A stretch of DNA of 64,000 bases from a virus, in the IMG/VR virus record IMGVR_UViG_3300017917_001336, positions 1 through 64,000 of that record. One strand, 5' to 3'. The translations under genes were made by a program, and so were the position numbers. The notes under the pieces were generated by a model that saw only the letters and a list, made by a program, of their open reading frames with translations, did no database searches and was not told the origin of the DNA. Positions 33,101 through 40,010 of this stretch are shown one piece after another (the stretch's first letter is position 1; each line of letters starts with the position of its first letter).

Positions 33101-34231
33101 GTAGCTAATCAACCAGTTGTATTCAATGGAACAAGCGCAGGCGGAATTACTACTGGAACATACTACTATGTTAAAGGTAATCCAACAAGTACAACATTCC
33201 AGATATCTGCTACAGCAGGCGGATCAGTAATAGCATTAACAAATGCGTCAATATCTGGCATGACTTATTTTGCAGGTCCAATTATTACGCAAACTGACCC
33301 TAACAAGGTTAACACCGCTCCAATTGTACCGCGTATTGGTAACGGAGCATTAGGTAACCCAAGTTTTGGTCATCGAGGTACTGCTAACTCAACTGCTACC
33401 GCCAGCTACTCAGGTGACGGTTATGCTGATTTATATCAAACAGGAACTTATGTCAACGTTAGCGGACTATATCAAATTCCAACAGCAGGTTGTAACGTGG
33501 TATTCAGTAGCATTACTGGCACAAGTCGTTGGTATAAACTTGTTAGTGTAACTAACGTACTTGGAGTTCCTGGTAACTATACAGCTACATTCCAGATCAA
33601 TCCAGGTCTAACAACATTGTTAGCACCAGCACATAACGATTTGATCACAACAAACTTACAATATAGTAATGTTCGTTTAACTGGACATGACTTCTTGTAT
33701 GTTGGTACTGGTGGATTTACAGCAACTAACTATCCGTATGTAGATGCTACTAAAGCAGTAACAGCATACCAGCAAGTAACTACAGCCGGCGGTCGCGTGT
33801 TCTTTACAAGTACTGACCAAGACGGTAACTTTAACGTTGGTAATTTGTTTGGAGTTCAACAGTCAACTGGTACTGCTACATTGAACGCTAGTGCGTTTAA
33901 CTTATCAGGATTGCAGTCTCTAACACTTGGATCAGTTAGCCTTGGTGTTGGATCAGCTACAATTTACCAATTTAGTACAGATCCGTACTTTACAGCTAAC
34001 AGCGATGGTGTTGTACCTACGCAAAGAGCTATCAAGGCATACATAACCGCACAAATTGGTGGTGGTCAAAGCTCACTAAACGTAAATACAATCACATCTG
34101 GTCAAATCTACATAGCTGGAAATCAGATAAGTAATACAAACAACGTCCAAATTTACGTAGCAAGTAAAATGTTATTTACAGGCGGAGTGGATGGAGCACC
34201 TGTTGCTCTTGCATTCTTTGGACAGCGATAA
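24167..34231 (+). CDS. Giant modular tail-fibre/adhesin protein (3354 aa)
   Basis: The largest gene of the window, paralogous in layout to the preceding giant. Residues 1-470 hold seven CBM5/12-like units (for example GNWVASTYYNLGDLVLWGG). The beta-helix opens at about 531 (YVAPSGADVFGNGQ), continues with a TIYLKTGTYSEYGPIVVP segment near 824, then resumes only at about 1930 (RSPYAQNLTLFGSGCTGMK). About 1000 inserted residues lie between, built from repeated SGT and YYV beta modules. An Asp-box propeller (STDKGATW; blades YGNGTFV, YGNNLYI, YGAGVFC, YGNGKFV, YGQGLFV) covers about 2380-2900. The C-terminus from about 3170 has GHDFLYVGTG and STDQDGNFNVGNLFGVQQ. There is no LamG here. Function as adhesin is inferred. 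Confidence 0.8.
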   Translation: MAEFKLGRIKFVYKGSWANGTSYVVDDVVTNGGKTYICVIAHTASPLFATDLAGGVGITKWNLIADGQSWKGNWVASTYYNLGDLVLWGGIVYICKTAHTSATYTTPTYLGLENDQAKWDAFAANFKWMGAWTNSTRYKVRDLVFYGGTTYVCNTAHISASTDSSGLEADISKWDTFNQGITFLGEWSGSSVRYKVNDVVKFGADLWICTTYHTSSGSSIDTNNFSVFVNGFQFEGSWSASNEYQKGDVVTYGGYTYTALLNNGSASPKVPSQEPTYWKVFTSGLVYSGEWDTGTSYKIGNVVTLGGYTYVATADNSASKPPSANWGQLSSGIRWAAAPNTTYSNVSSTNLSATGSGNPTFNVTRSGTNYSVVIGNSAGTGYTVNDTLKILGSNVGGASPGNDLIVKVATITGGGGTGPIGTVTIFSGYAATWKTGITYVAGDAVYYGNSSYICISAHIGSVGVNDPITDTGVYWNILASGADSGALTTQGDMVYYGANGPTRLPIGTDGQVLRVDVDKPSWSYYGELQNIVYVAPSGADVFGNGQGLTLDKPWKTLGYACKQVEDGYLNRNAGKILQVNKQFMMKEVNNFIITQYSFNVTGTSSSGNTFIVGGSSSTSQTTTANMYYGMPITFSAATGGVTVGTTYYVNTIPSSTTFTVSASYQSGIIQTISANSATTSTASFAYTQSKAERDTGTVIDGITFDLTHGGNLYTITATQAYFSTLTSYVSTGTRQQAPVFAASLSYLKDTLFPAVMTNSAPANNYQTIQGISLGNRAIQNITSVTSVSVETGALSSVQTLLAVITNALASGTYGNAPQLNRPNTTIYLKTGTYSEYGPIVVPQDTAVVGDELRSTIVQVAPAATYLGTDKPKTVTALKRIQSVLSDIVANNTVTPTTTGTTFPNTQTQVTALPAGDTGNASAANLVVNNTKIIQDMFEGGTVITGPTNSNYPTGNAYAPAISMPTVTGYNTSYLANYGDGVTLIQNNYQFIKDEIVSFLNTDPNLTGSAQWVNYSATYKAETLRDLTFILDSICYDMTYGCNTQSVIIGSSFYSLNTPQLFAPYLLGVTEALSRLSTIIGQIVQKTSVTASSGNTTTQYTTGTAGSSAAAAFAQARVADILYWINNGVADTSSATFSGSISSTTLTVSSVSGTIKIGQLVTGGTVAAGTYITGGSGTSWTVSVSQTATATGSTLNITPIVSGSYALATTANKASFDAVQARRSEIAADATSWVTKFFQNESPNLTLTTRDAGYVADALSYDLLFGGNFYSIQTGRSYNRLVTSVAALQANLADSTVGSIGFIGERVKIIASNGAVAQTSTVIDEMVAQIYGQPTTNATFNGTITGTQLVVNGSVTGTIAVGMQLSGTGIASGTTIVSGSGSNWLLNYNQSVSSTTTTIFNVATTVTLNGQTYSNILTAGTTTGFVPGLVVTITGTAISNLTAGTYYIKQVLSSTQFTVSQTYLGSTFAINSNATGAMTAVVYGIYGGLALTTDIVASGTAIPVTVATTSTNLITVDSNAGMYVDMPITFTSLPANITTTATTISSNSITLGATVSSLGIVVGQKVWFTGFTPQGSGTTNNIIENKVYYVKTATSSQITISATLNGTALTLANATGLTLTATFNAAGGLVNGAQYWINSVTAGTYPAAGTTITVTESYKSGVAFAITNTVSGMTATCQVGMETNQGINQKITNGTIGPWNNPTGNYKSASGYNNTLSTIKGAEVIRANRDFLANEAVAYVLSQFTATVTATALNGTVTCSGAHNLTVGDPVVFSGTIFDTSISAGTVYWVLTTPTTSTFTMTITQPGKGTQSTKVLTNSSGSMTVSYYIITDKAVRDAQNHIDGLIYDLTVTGNYKSTRSAQLYLSAQAGSTANNLFHLRNGTGLRNMTLNGLTGSLTLPNSLGTRRPTAGSYSSLDPGFGPTDSNVWISVRSPYAQNLTLFGSGCTGMKIDAALHFGGNKSIVANDYTTIISDGIGVWCTGSNSLTELVSVFAYYSYAGYLAEYGGRIRATNGNSSYGSYGVIAEGIDSYETPVYGRLNNRANQTYVTNVVTDGTDEIYRIEFANAGSAYTNAIPTVNGAGYNIVTIQDEFRDSSVFETRLIDLNNGQGVGGSNYLTAANVAQTGAVGSITIANSDTQLSSAYVGMRIQLTAGTGVGQYANILGYSQGSKVANIYRSNFAPLTITTNTTTQFTVASTGTMYVGQPIYLGANIAGLTTGTVYYVSSQSFTSTQFRLSTTLANATAGTSITLSATSATPAVMASSIIVGTTLTVGTLSSGTIYPGMLLTGGSVLPNTYISANISGSGSGSTWTVSVSQNLSSTTLTGTISVPVYEAGWDHVVPGTVINNILDATSAYIIEPALSYTAPGWTSTGITMTAAASTNWAGLAYGNGTFVATSNATGIRSTATTTDGTTWAAGGNLPVDASSSWGHVVYGGGQGATATAVVGGIGGSGAILQANLGSGNTSGQIVSITVVNGGYNYTTPPTIVISDSTGAGATATCRVLNGIIQAVDMVITGSLYTAPTVYVVTSSLSSITANTWGAGYYTAPIITVAAPFTATGWSSGGSATAGTYYSAVDTTVSPNVTNYYLAGGSGTFSATKPTFTNAVYGKSGYGATGVGASGTYGVTLTYVGTLAVASANTNTNAAGYGVISYTVSQTGYGYATTPAVTITDPNAAFVAISEATTSAAYSTDKGATWTATGGNTGKTNLKSLAYGNNLYIAVGGTSSAVAVSLSGSPTNTWSDQSTNITTNASGYATVTYGAGVFCALGGTVSSFTAADPTKWYTGASIPSKTWVSAAYGNGKFVGLASDGTIIVTTNWQSNNWTTGPFAANNTWVTISNNPLLASGITTWRRIRYGQGLFVAVATSSQAVATSWDGLNWTFYSTGMPSSSNWYGLAFGNPQNATLGAVPTWVSVSNTSGKVATTIATGARPLGRAKVVNNQISEIRMIEPGSGFPRGNVTATSNTSTGTITVDSTINLVANQPVVFNGTSAGGITTGTYYYVKGNPTSTTFQISATAGGSVIALTNASISGMTYFAGPIITQTDPNKVNTAPIVPRIGNGALGNPSFGHRGTANSTATASYSGDGYADLYQTGTYVNVSGLYQIPTAGCNVVFSSITGTSRWYKLVSVTNVLGVPGNYTATFQINPGLTTLLAPAHNDLITTNLQYSNVRLTGHDFLYVGTGGFTATNYPYVDATKAVTAYQQVTTAGGRVFFTSTDQDGNFNVGNLFGVQQSTGTATLNASAFNLSGLQSLTLGSVSLGVGSATIYQFSTDPYFTANSDGVVPTQRAIKAYITAQIGGGQSSLNVNTITSGQIYIAGNQISNTNNVQIYVASKMLFTGGVDGAPVALAFFGQR

Positions 34232-34253
34232 TAAACAATTTGGAGAAACATAA

Positions 34254-34607
34254 ATGGCAACAGGAATTTTATACACAGGTACACCGGCAGCAACAACAGC
34301 AACTACTGCCTATACTGTACCAACAACAACTTATAGTGTTGTTAACGTCAGTTTTACTAACACCGGTACCACATCTGCAACTATTCGTTTGTATATTGGT
34401 TCTAGTTTAGGATCCGCTGGTAGCCCAACCGGATCGTTAGTTAACAGTGAAGCTATTGAATACGATACTGTAATTGCTCCTAAAGGAGTATTTGAACGAA
34501 CAGGTCTAGTGTTAAGTAGTGTTACTGGAGCAAAATATATTACAGTATGGGCTTCAACTGCTAACGTGAACGTAAACATCTACGGTATCGAGACATCAAC
34601 AGTATAA
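34254..34607 (+). CDS. Small virion structural protein
   Basis: A 117-residue Thr/Ala-rich beta protein lacking Cys. It begins MATGILYTGTPAATTATTAY and has a central segment EYDTVIAPKGVFERTGLVLS, a layout like a small beta-sandwich joining protein. A similar VxPNQxLxxxGG-type segment is in the 14066 protein. It lies between the 3354-residue fibre and a short S74 fibre, with GGAG 9 nt before its start. The most likely role is a virion component or fibre adaptor. No direct evidence of function is visible. Confidence 0.6.
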   Translation: MATGILYTGTPAATTATTAYTVPTTTYSVVNVSFTNTGTTSATIRLYIGSSLGSAGSPTGSLVNSEAIEYDTVIAPKGVFERTGLVLSSVTGAKYITVWASTANVNVNIYGIETSTV

Positions 34608-34627
34608 TATAAAAGAGAGATAATAAT

Positions 34628-35770
34628 ATGGCACGTTATAATACGGTAATCCCAACAGCGACTGCGTCTGCTACAGCATCAATTGCATCTCCAGGTGCTG
34701 GTGCATTTACAAAACTTACAGGTACTAGCTATACTGTAACAATTGGAGATCCTGTACTATTTGCCGGTCAATCTCAAGTATTCTATAATGCTGCCAGCGG
34801 AACAATTACATTAACATTTACTAGTACTGGTGCAGGAACATTTATTGGCCCAGGCGGAAGCACTACAACAAGTCAAACAATTGGTAGTGGATCAACATTA
34901 ACAATTTATTCTGATGGTACTAACTGGGTATTAATGGGTTCAGGTGGCGGTCCTGTAACAGCAACAACAGGTTCATTTAGCGGCGACATAACACTTACTG
35001 GCGCAACACCTACAGTTAACTTTAACAATACTAATCCAACTATTGCTACAAACAGTTCAGGAAGTACAGCTACAGTTTTTAACACTAACGTTACTACGCT
35101 TAACATTGGCGGTGCAGCCACTACTATTGCAATGGGTGTAAATGCTGGTACAACTACATTAAAAGGTAAGCTATCGCTTGCTGGCTCAGGTAGTGGTACT
35201 GTTTCATTCCAGGCAGCAGCCGCGGCAGGTTCAGTAACTTATACATTACCGAGTGCCGATGCAGCTGCGTCTGGTTATGCACTAGTATCAAACGGTAGTG
35301 GTACATTAAGTTGGGCACAAACAGGTGCATCAGTAACTGACGACAGTTCATCAACAACTTTATATCCATTGTTGTTTAATGCTACTAGCGGAAATGCAAC
35401 AACTATCAGAGTATCAAGTACAAAATTATCGTTTAATGCTTCGACTGGTACAATGACAGCAACGGCATTGACTGCAACAACTATTACTGAAACTTCTAGT
35501 ATAGCACTAAAAGAAAATTTAAATCCAATTACTGGTGCACTTGATAAAGTTTTACAACTAGCAGCATATACATATGATCGTAAAGATGGATCTAGTAAAA
35601 ACGAAGCTGGTTTAATTGCTGAAGATGTAAACGAAATTATTCCAAACTTAGTTACATTAGATAAAGATGGCAAGCCTTACGGTATTCAATATACGAAACT
35701 TACAGCTTATCTTGTTGAAGCAGTTAAATCACTAAAGGAAGAGATTGATAGATTAAAAGGTAATAAGTAA
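34628..35770 (+). CDS. Short tail fibre with C-terminal S74 intramolecular chaperone
   Basis: 380 residues: a Gly/Ser/Thr-rich N-terminal domain (1-110, with SDGTNWVLMGSGGG), a shaft (115-285) with TYTLPSADAAASGYALVSN, and a C-terminal S74 chaperone (about 288-380). S74 domains help fibre trimers fold and then cut themselves off. The expected Ser/Lys pair with five-residue spacing is Ser290 and Lys295 (SSIALK); conserved AGLIAEDVNEIIP and the final heptad-like helix VEAVKSLKEEIDRLK are present. The usual Asp after the catalytic Ser is replaced by Ser. Shaft and chaperone are homologous to the end of the gene at 53601. It ends in TAATG overlapping the next start. Confidence 0.82.
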   Translation: MARYNTVIPTATASATASIASPGAGAFTKLTGTSYTVTIGDPVLFAGQSQVFYNAASGTITLTFTSTGAGTFIGPGGSTTTSQTIGSGSTLTIYSDGTNWVLMGSGGGPVTATTGSFSGDITLTGATPTVNFNNTNPTIATNSSGSTATVFNTNVTTLNIGGAATTIAMGVNAGTTTLKGKLSLAGSGSGTVSFQAAAAAGSVTYTLPSADAAASGYALVSNGSGTLSWAQTGASVTDDSSSTTLYPLLFNATSGNATTIRVSSTKLSFNASTGTMTATALTATTITETSSIALKENLNPITGALDKVLQLAAYTYDRKDGSSKNEAGLIAEDVNEIIPNLVTLDKDGKPYGIQYTKLTAYLVEAVKSLKEEIDRLKGNK

Positions 35771-37596
35771 TGGCAACGTTAAAAAATACCACAATTAGTG
35801 ATACTGGAACTTTAAAATTATCAACAGGTACGCAAGCACAGCGTCCAGCGATTGTTTCAAAAGTACAATCATTTTCAAGCCCTGGTACATGGACTGCACC
35901 TACTGGAGTAACTAGCGTTGAAGTGTTAGTTGTTGCCGGTGGTGGTGGTACTGGTTGGGACGTTGGTGGCGGAGGTGGCGGAGGTGGCGTACTATATGCT
36001 GCTAGTTTTCCAGTCACACCAGGAACACCATATCCAGTAGGCGTAGGTTCAGGTGGTGCTTCTGCATCAACTCCCGGAGCTAAAGGATCTAACGGAGGCA
36101 ACTCAAACTTTTCAACATTAACTGCTGTCGGCGGTGGTGGAGGAGGAGCATATCCCGGTAACGGTGCAGGTCTTCCCGGCGGATCTGGTGGTGGTGGAGG
36201 AGACCAATTTGCTTCGGGCGGTTCTGGAACACAATCTCCAAGCGGCCCAGCTACTGGATACGGATTTCCTGGAGGTGGTAGTGGACAAGCATGGGTAGGT
36301 GGTGGTGGCGGTGGCGCTGGCGGCGCTGGCCAAGGTGGCGGAGGAATTTTGCGCTATCAAGATTCAAGAGAAAGCAACTTATCAGGCGGCGACGGTTCTA
36401 TTGCATTGCCTGGAGGATGGACTGGTTACCCGGGATCAGGCGGCTTTTATGAAGGAACAGCAGCTTTAGGTGGGCCAGGATTAACATTTACAATTACTGG
36501 AACAGCAATTACATATTCAGGCGGCGGCCACGGGCAATCTGACGGTGGATTTATTCAACCAACAAACCCTAATCCAGGGTGGGGTGCAAACGGTTCTGGT
36601 GAAGGCGGCTCGTATTATCCCGGAAGTCCCGGTGTAGTTGTTTTAAGATATAGAGTTCCAACTGATACAGAAACTAGTGGATATGCTAGATTTAACACAA
36701 ATAGTAATAGTTTAGAAATGGACGGTGGTAGCGGTTTTTCATCGTTACAAGATGCAGCAGATTCACGCATTGTTAAATTTACCGAAGTTGGTAGTTGGAC
36801 TTGGACTGTTCCTGCAAACGTTTATAGCGTCAGAGTACTAGTAGTTGCTGGCGGTGGTGGCGGATGTGAACGTCACGGTGGTGGTGGAGGTGGAGGCGGT
36901 ATGCTTGAGCATTTTGGCTATCCAGTTACACCAGGCGCAAGTATCCCAGTAGTAGTTGGCGCAGGCGGTAAAGGTTTAGCTAAACCATCAGGAAATCCAC
37001 ACGGAAATCCAGGCTATCAAGGTTATCCAAGTAGTTTTGGAGATATTATTACTTATGGCGGTGGCGGTGGATTCAGTGACGGAAGTGTCCAAGGCGATCC
37101 AAGAGCCACTGGTGGCGGAGTCCAGCTCGCTGGCGGATCAGGTGGCGGCGGAAGCCATAACCCTGGTAACGTGTCTGGCGTAGGCATCTTAGGACAAGGA
37201 TTTCCAGGCGGTGGCGCATCTAGTTCGCAGACAAGCCGTGGCGGTACAGGCCCATATCCTGGTACAGGTAACCCACATGCAGGCGGTGGTGGCGGTGGCG
37301 CAGGTGGCGCAGGCGAACCATCGAGAAGCAACAGTGAAGCAGGTAATGGTGGCCCAGGACGAATGAGCGATATTACTGGACAACAAGTTTGGTACGCAGG
37401 CGGCGGCGGCGGATCTTGCCATAATAACACTACTCAAGGCGGTAAAGGTGGTATTGGTGGTGGTGGCGATGGTGGCGGCCCTGGATATCATCAACCGGGT
37501 GTTGACGGTCTTGGTGGTGGTGGCGGTGCAGCTAATAATGATCCAGCTCCTGTAGGTGGATATGGTGGCTCCGGAATTGTTATTATTCGTTATTAA
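35770..37596 (+). CDS. Glycine-rich adhesin-like tail protein (two Gly-rich domains)
   Basis: 608 residues. The N-terminal 25 residues (MATLKNTTISDTG, then TQAQRP) are shared with the genes at 40047 and 41889 and probably anchor the protein. Two Gly-rich domains follow, each opening with W-T-x-P-x-x-V-x-S-V-x-VLVVAGGGG (about 37-60 and 346-365) and closing with VVVLRY or IVIIRY. The poly-Gly tracts interspersed with Pro, Ala and aromatic residues resemble the polyglycine-II sandwich adhesins at fibre tips of some T4-like phages (gp38 type). That is established for those phages and inferred here. The start overlaps the upstream stop by 1 nt. GGT/GGC codons make this region visibly GC-richer than its neighbours. 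Confidence 0.78.
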   Translation: MATLKNTTISDTGTLKLSTGTQAQRPAIVSKVQSFSSPGTWTAPTGVTSVEVLVVAGGGGTGWDVGGGGGGGGVLYAASFPVTPGTPYPVGVGSGGASASTPGAKGSNGGNSNFSTLTAVGGGGGGAYPGNGAGLPGGSGGGGGDQFASGGSGTQSPSGPATGYGFPGGGSGQAWVGGGGGGAGGAGQGGGGILRYQDSRESNLSGGDGSIALPGGWTGYPGSGGFYEGTAALGGPGLTFTITGTAITYSGGGHGQSDGGFIQPTNPNPGWGANGSGEGGSYYPGSPGVVVLRYRVPTDTETSGYARFNTNSNSLEMDGGSGFSSLQDAADSRIVKFTEVGSWTWTVPANVYSVRVLVVAGGGGGCERHGGGGGGGGMLEHFGYPVTPGASIPVVVGAGGKGLAKPSGNPHGNPGYQGYPSSFGDIITYGGGGGFSDGSVQGDPRATGGGVQLAGGSGGGGSHNPGNVSGVGILGQGFPGGGASSSQTSRGGTGPYPGTGNPHAGGGGGGAGGAGEPSRSNSEAGNGGPGRMSDITGQQVWYAGGGGGSCHNNTTQGGKGGIGGGGDGGGPGYHQPGVDGLGGGGGAANNDPAPVGGYGGSGIVIIRY

Positions 37597-37604
37597 GGAT
37601 TTTT

Positions 37605-37904
37605 ATGGCAGAGCTAGAAAATAATCAACAAGAACAAACAGTAGTTAGTGTTCCCACTCTTCCTACAAAAGAAGAATTATTAGAAAAATGGGATTCTTCT
37701 TGGGGAGTTTATATATGGTACGGATCAATTCCAGAATTTTTGTTAAAATGGGGATTGTTAGGAAACCATGAAATTAGAGAACACACAGAATATGAGTATA
37801 TTGACACCGATCAAGATGGCACATATGAAGTAATGTTTACTACTAAGAATGTAGAGTTTAGTACAGATGAAGAATTTTCATCAAAAATTAAACAAGTTCG
37901 ATAA
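37605..37904 (+). CDS. Small acidic protein, unknown function
   Basis: 99 residues, acidic, with a Gln/Glu-rich N-terminus and a central aromatic stretch (SSWGVYIWYGSIPEFLLKWG at residues 31-50) followed by a Glu/Asp-rich C-terminus. No family recognised. It starts 9 nt after the Gly-rich adhesin gene with AAGGAT upstream, and is the last gene before a bidirectional terminator, so it is probably co-transcribed with the adhesin. A small fibre-assembly or adhesin-associated protein is possible, but nothing in the sequence proves it. Confidence 0.55.
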   Translation: MAELENNQQEQTVVSVPTLPTKEELLEKWDSSWGVYIWYGSIPEFLLKWGLLGNHEIREHTEYEYIDTDQDGTYEVMFTTKNVEFSTDEEFSSKIKQVR

Positions 37905-37917
37905 AATTACTACTAAT

Positions 37918-37944
37918 AAAAAAGCACCCTTAGGGTGCTTTTTT
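37918..37944. terminator. Bidirectional intrinsic terminator
   Basis: A perfect 12 bp inverted repeat, AAAAAAGCACCC / GGGTGCTTTTTT with a TTA loop, lies between converging transcription units: the plus-strand adhesin unit and the minus-strand halogenase operon. The A and T runs give a U-tract on either strand. The halogenase stop codon (37943-37945) is inside the T run. Confidence 0.92.
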
Positions 37945-39409
37945 ATTTTGTGTCTCTTATTACTGAAAGCATCATTTTGTGAGATATTTCTTTAGTTTCT
38001 TTTAAGAAATTTATCTCATGTGCTACAAGGTTATCAGCATGTTCTCTAATTAATGAATGTAACATCTGATACTCTTTCTTAATAGATTCTTGATCAAATA
38101 ATCCAAGCCCCTGCATTACTACAATAAAATTAGCTTCTGTAAATAATGCATATTGAGAAACATTATAAAAGTCTTCTTTGATTGGCAACTTATATCTCCA
38201 CTGCTCTAAATTAGATTTTAGGCTATCTGGAAGTTCAAGATTTTGTATATCTTTCCAAAACTGACTGTTATCTTTTTTAACAACGTAATGTAGCGCAATG
38301 AAATCTCTAATATTTTCCATAATGCTGGTTATTGATCTATTATAACTTTCAATTGTTTTTTCATCATAGTTTGCTAGTCTATGCATTAAAATAAATGCCT
38401 GTTGAATAGACGTGCCAATACTAGTTGCTTCTAGTGGCTCTACAAAACTTCCGCTAAGGCCGATTGCAACACAATTTTTAATCCATGCACGATCTAATGC
38501 ACCCGGATCAAATTTAAATTCTTTACCAATTTCAATCTCATGTCCTAGGTATTTTTCTGCTTCTGCCTTAGCTTGATCCTGCGTAATATAATCGCTGTCA
38601 TAGATATAACCATTTCCACCACGACCCCAAACAGGTATTCTAAACATCCAACCGTAATCCATTGCTTTTGCTAAAGTCCACATATTATAGTTTTCTGTAT
38701 CCGGTGTTGGAAATGCTATAGCAGCCTTCATTTTTAAATACTTTCCGTAACTTATCCACTTTGCTCCTAACTTAGACATTAGAATACGTTTAAATCCGGT
38801 ACTATCGATGTAAAAATCATAGTTGTAATCTTGTTTGTTTCCTTTAAGAGTACCAATACTACCATCTTCAGCTAAAGTAACATCAATAATTTCGTCATCG
38901 ATAAAATTAATCCCCAAAGATTTACCAGTTTTAGTTAAAAATTCATTTAATTTATGTGTGTTAAAATGATACTGACTAGCAGGTGATTCTTTTGGATTAT
39001 TTAAAAACCATGTATTAACTTGACTTCTCCAATATCGTTCACTTGACATTGCTGTAGCTGGTTCGCCTTCAGCAATTAATTTGCCGTACACATATCTATA
39101 TTGACTGGCTCGACCGTCGTAAGGGACTTGTACGCTGTGCATATAAGGATCAGGAGTCCAATCTCTAAACATAATACCTACTTTGTATGTAGCATCGCAT
39201 TCTTTGATTAATGTGTATTGGTCAATTTCTAAAAAATCCATAAACTCTTTCCAGTGTTCAGTACTTCCTTCACCGACACCAACTATCCCAATAGCTTTAG
39301 AACATATTAAATCAATATGTAAATCTGGGAGACGTTTTTTTAAAACTAATGCAGCTACTAGTCCAGCGGTACCGCCGCCGACTACTGCTAATCTATTAAC
39401 ATGTTTCAT
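37943..39409 (-). CDS. Flavin-dependent (tryptophan-type) halogenase
   Basis: 488 residues, the usual length for FAD-dependent tryptophan halogenases. The N-terminal dinucleotide fold is VVGGGTAG (residues 9-16). Lys76 in CDATYKVGI matches the lysine that guides hypohalous acid in PrnA and RebH. GWMFRIP at 253-259 is in the place of the W-x-W-x-I-P halogenase motif; both Trp positions are altered but the IP is kept. Glu327 in EPLEATSIG matches the conserved catalytic glutamate. Such enzymes use reduced FAD, oxygen and halide to chlorinate or brominate an indole or related ring. It overlaps the upstream oxygenase gene by ATGA, forming a two-gene minus-strand operon inside a plus-strand adhesin cluster. 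The substrate is unknown, and no flavin reductase is nearby. Confidence 0.85.
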   Translation of the reverse strand: MKHVNRLAVVGGGTAGLVAALVLKKRLPDLHIDLICSKAIGIVGVGEGSTEHWKEFMDFLEIDQYTLIKECDATYKVGIMFRDWTPDPYMHSVQVPYDGRASQYRYVYGKLIAEGEPATAMSSERYWRSQVNTWFLNNPKESPASQYHFNTHKLNEFLTKTGKSLGINFIDDEIIDVTLAEDGSIGTLKGNKQDYNYDFYIDSTGFKRILMSKLGAKWISYGKYLKMKAAIAFPTPDTENYNMWTLAKAMDYGWMFRIPVWGRGGNGYIYDSDYITQDQAKAEAEKYLGHEIEIGKEFKFDPGALDRAWIKNCVAIGLSGSFVEPLEATSIGTSIQQAFILMHRLANYDEKTIESYNRSITSIMENIRDFIALHYVVKKDNSQFWKDIQNLELPDSLKSNLEQWRYKLPIKEDFYNVSQYALFTEANFIVVMQGLGLFDQESIKKEYQMLHSLIREHADNLVAHEINFLKETKEISHKMMLSVIRDTK

Positions 39410-39981
39410 ACGAAATTATACCATCCTGTAATTATATATTTTTCTTCAGTTGGACTAATTACACCTCTATGTGTATGTGTCCAGTCTGCAGGCCAAATTA
39501 ATGTTTTTCCTTGCTCAGCTGTTGTAATCAAATTTTGATGGAAAAATTCAGTTCCTCCACCATTACTTACTGTGTTTAAGTACGTCATAAAAACTAAATG
39601 CCTTGTACTGTTTATAGGATCGGGCGATCCTCTTTCAGTATGATATGCAACATATCCTTCACCTGGTTTATAATGCTGTATTTTCACTCGTTCTCTAATA
39701 GTAAATGGACTATAAGAATTGCAATATGGATATTGCTGTATATAAGTTTCTAATACTTGTTGCAATTCATACAAATAATTTGATAGCGCAGGATCTAAGA
39801 TATCATACCTACATTCTGTGCTAGATTTTTCTAAAGAATTTACAAGACCATCGACTTTACCTTGCCAAATAGTTCCTGCACGTTTTGAAGGATCATTTTT
39901 AAATAATTCTATTAAATCTTCGCAAGTTTGGGGAGAAACAACCCCTTGTCCTATAAACGTATTCATACATTTAGTTAGCAC
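39406..39981 (-). CDS. Prolyl-4-hydroxylase-like 2OG-Fe(II) oxygenase
   Basis: 191 residues with a complete double-stranded beta-helix iron site: His114-Thr-Glu116 (YHTERG), distal His171 (WTHTHRG) and Lys181, the 2-oxoglutarate-binding lysine expected of P4H-type enzymes (EEKYIITGW). An acidic Glu replaces the more common Asp in the HxD pair. Hydroxylation of a proline or another side chain is the family expectation. The open frame begins with GTG at 39981; an alternative ATG lies at 39966. It is translationally coupled to the halogenase (4 nt overlap), and both lie between Gly/Pro-rich adhesin genes. Those adhesins are attractive but unproven substrates. Confidence 0.82.
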   Translation of the reverse strand: MLTKCMNTFIGQGVVSPQTCEDLIELFKNDPSKRAGTIWQGKVDGLVNSLEKSSTECRYDILDPALSNYLYELQQVLETYIQQYPYCNSYSPFTIRERVKIQHYKPGEGYVAYHTERGSPDPINSTRHLVFMTYLNTVSNGGGTEFFHQNLITTAEQGKTLIWPADWTHTHRGVISPTEEKYIITGWYNFV

Positions 39982-40002
39982 TTTTTAACTTTCTTGCTTT
40001 AA

Positions 40003-40010
40003 TATTTGGC
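40003..40010 (-). promoter_or_regulatory. Possible minus-strand late promoter (GCCAAATA)
   Basis: Read on the minus strand, this octamer is GCCAAATA, one change from the GCTAAATA late boxes of this window. Initiation would fall near 39997, 16 nt before the GTG start of the oxygenase-halogenase operon. It overlaps the plus-strand box at 40009 in a near-palindrome. Confidence 0.4.

Noticed and set aside
37053-37430. Long proline-rich minus-strand frames opposite the Gly-rich adhesins (also near 35724, 40568, 41243, 42275)
   Set aside because: They are the reverse complement of GGT/GGC glycine codons, have no ribosome site, and lie entirely inside genes with clear homologous paralogues.
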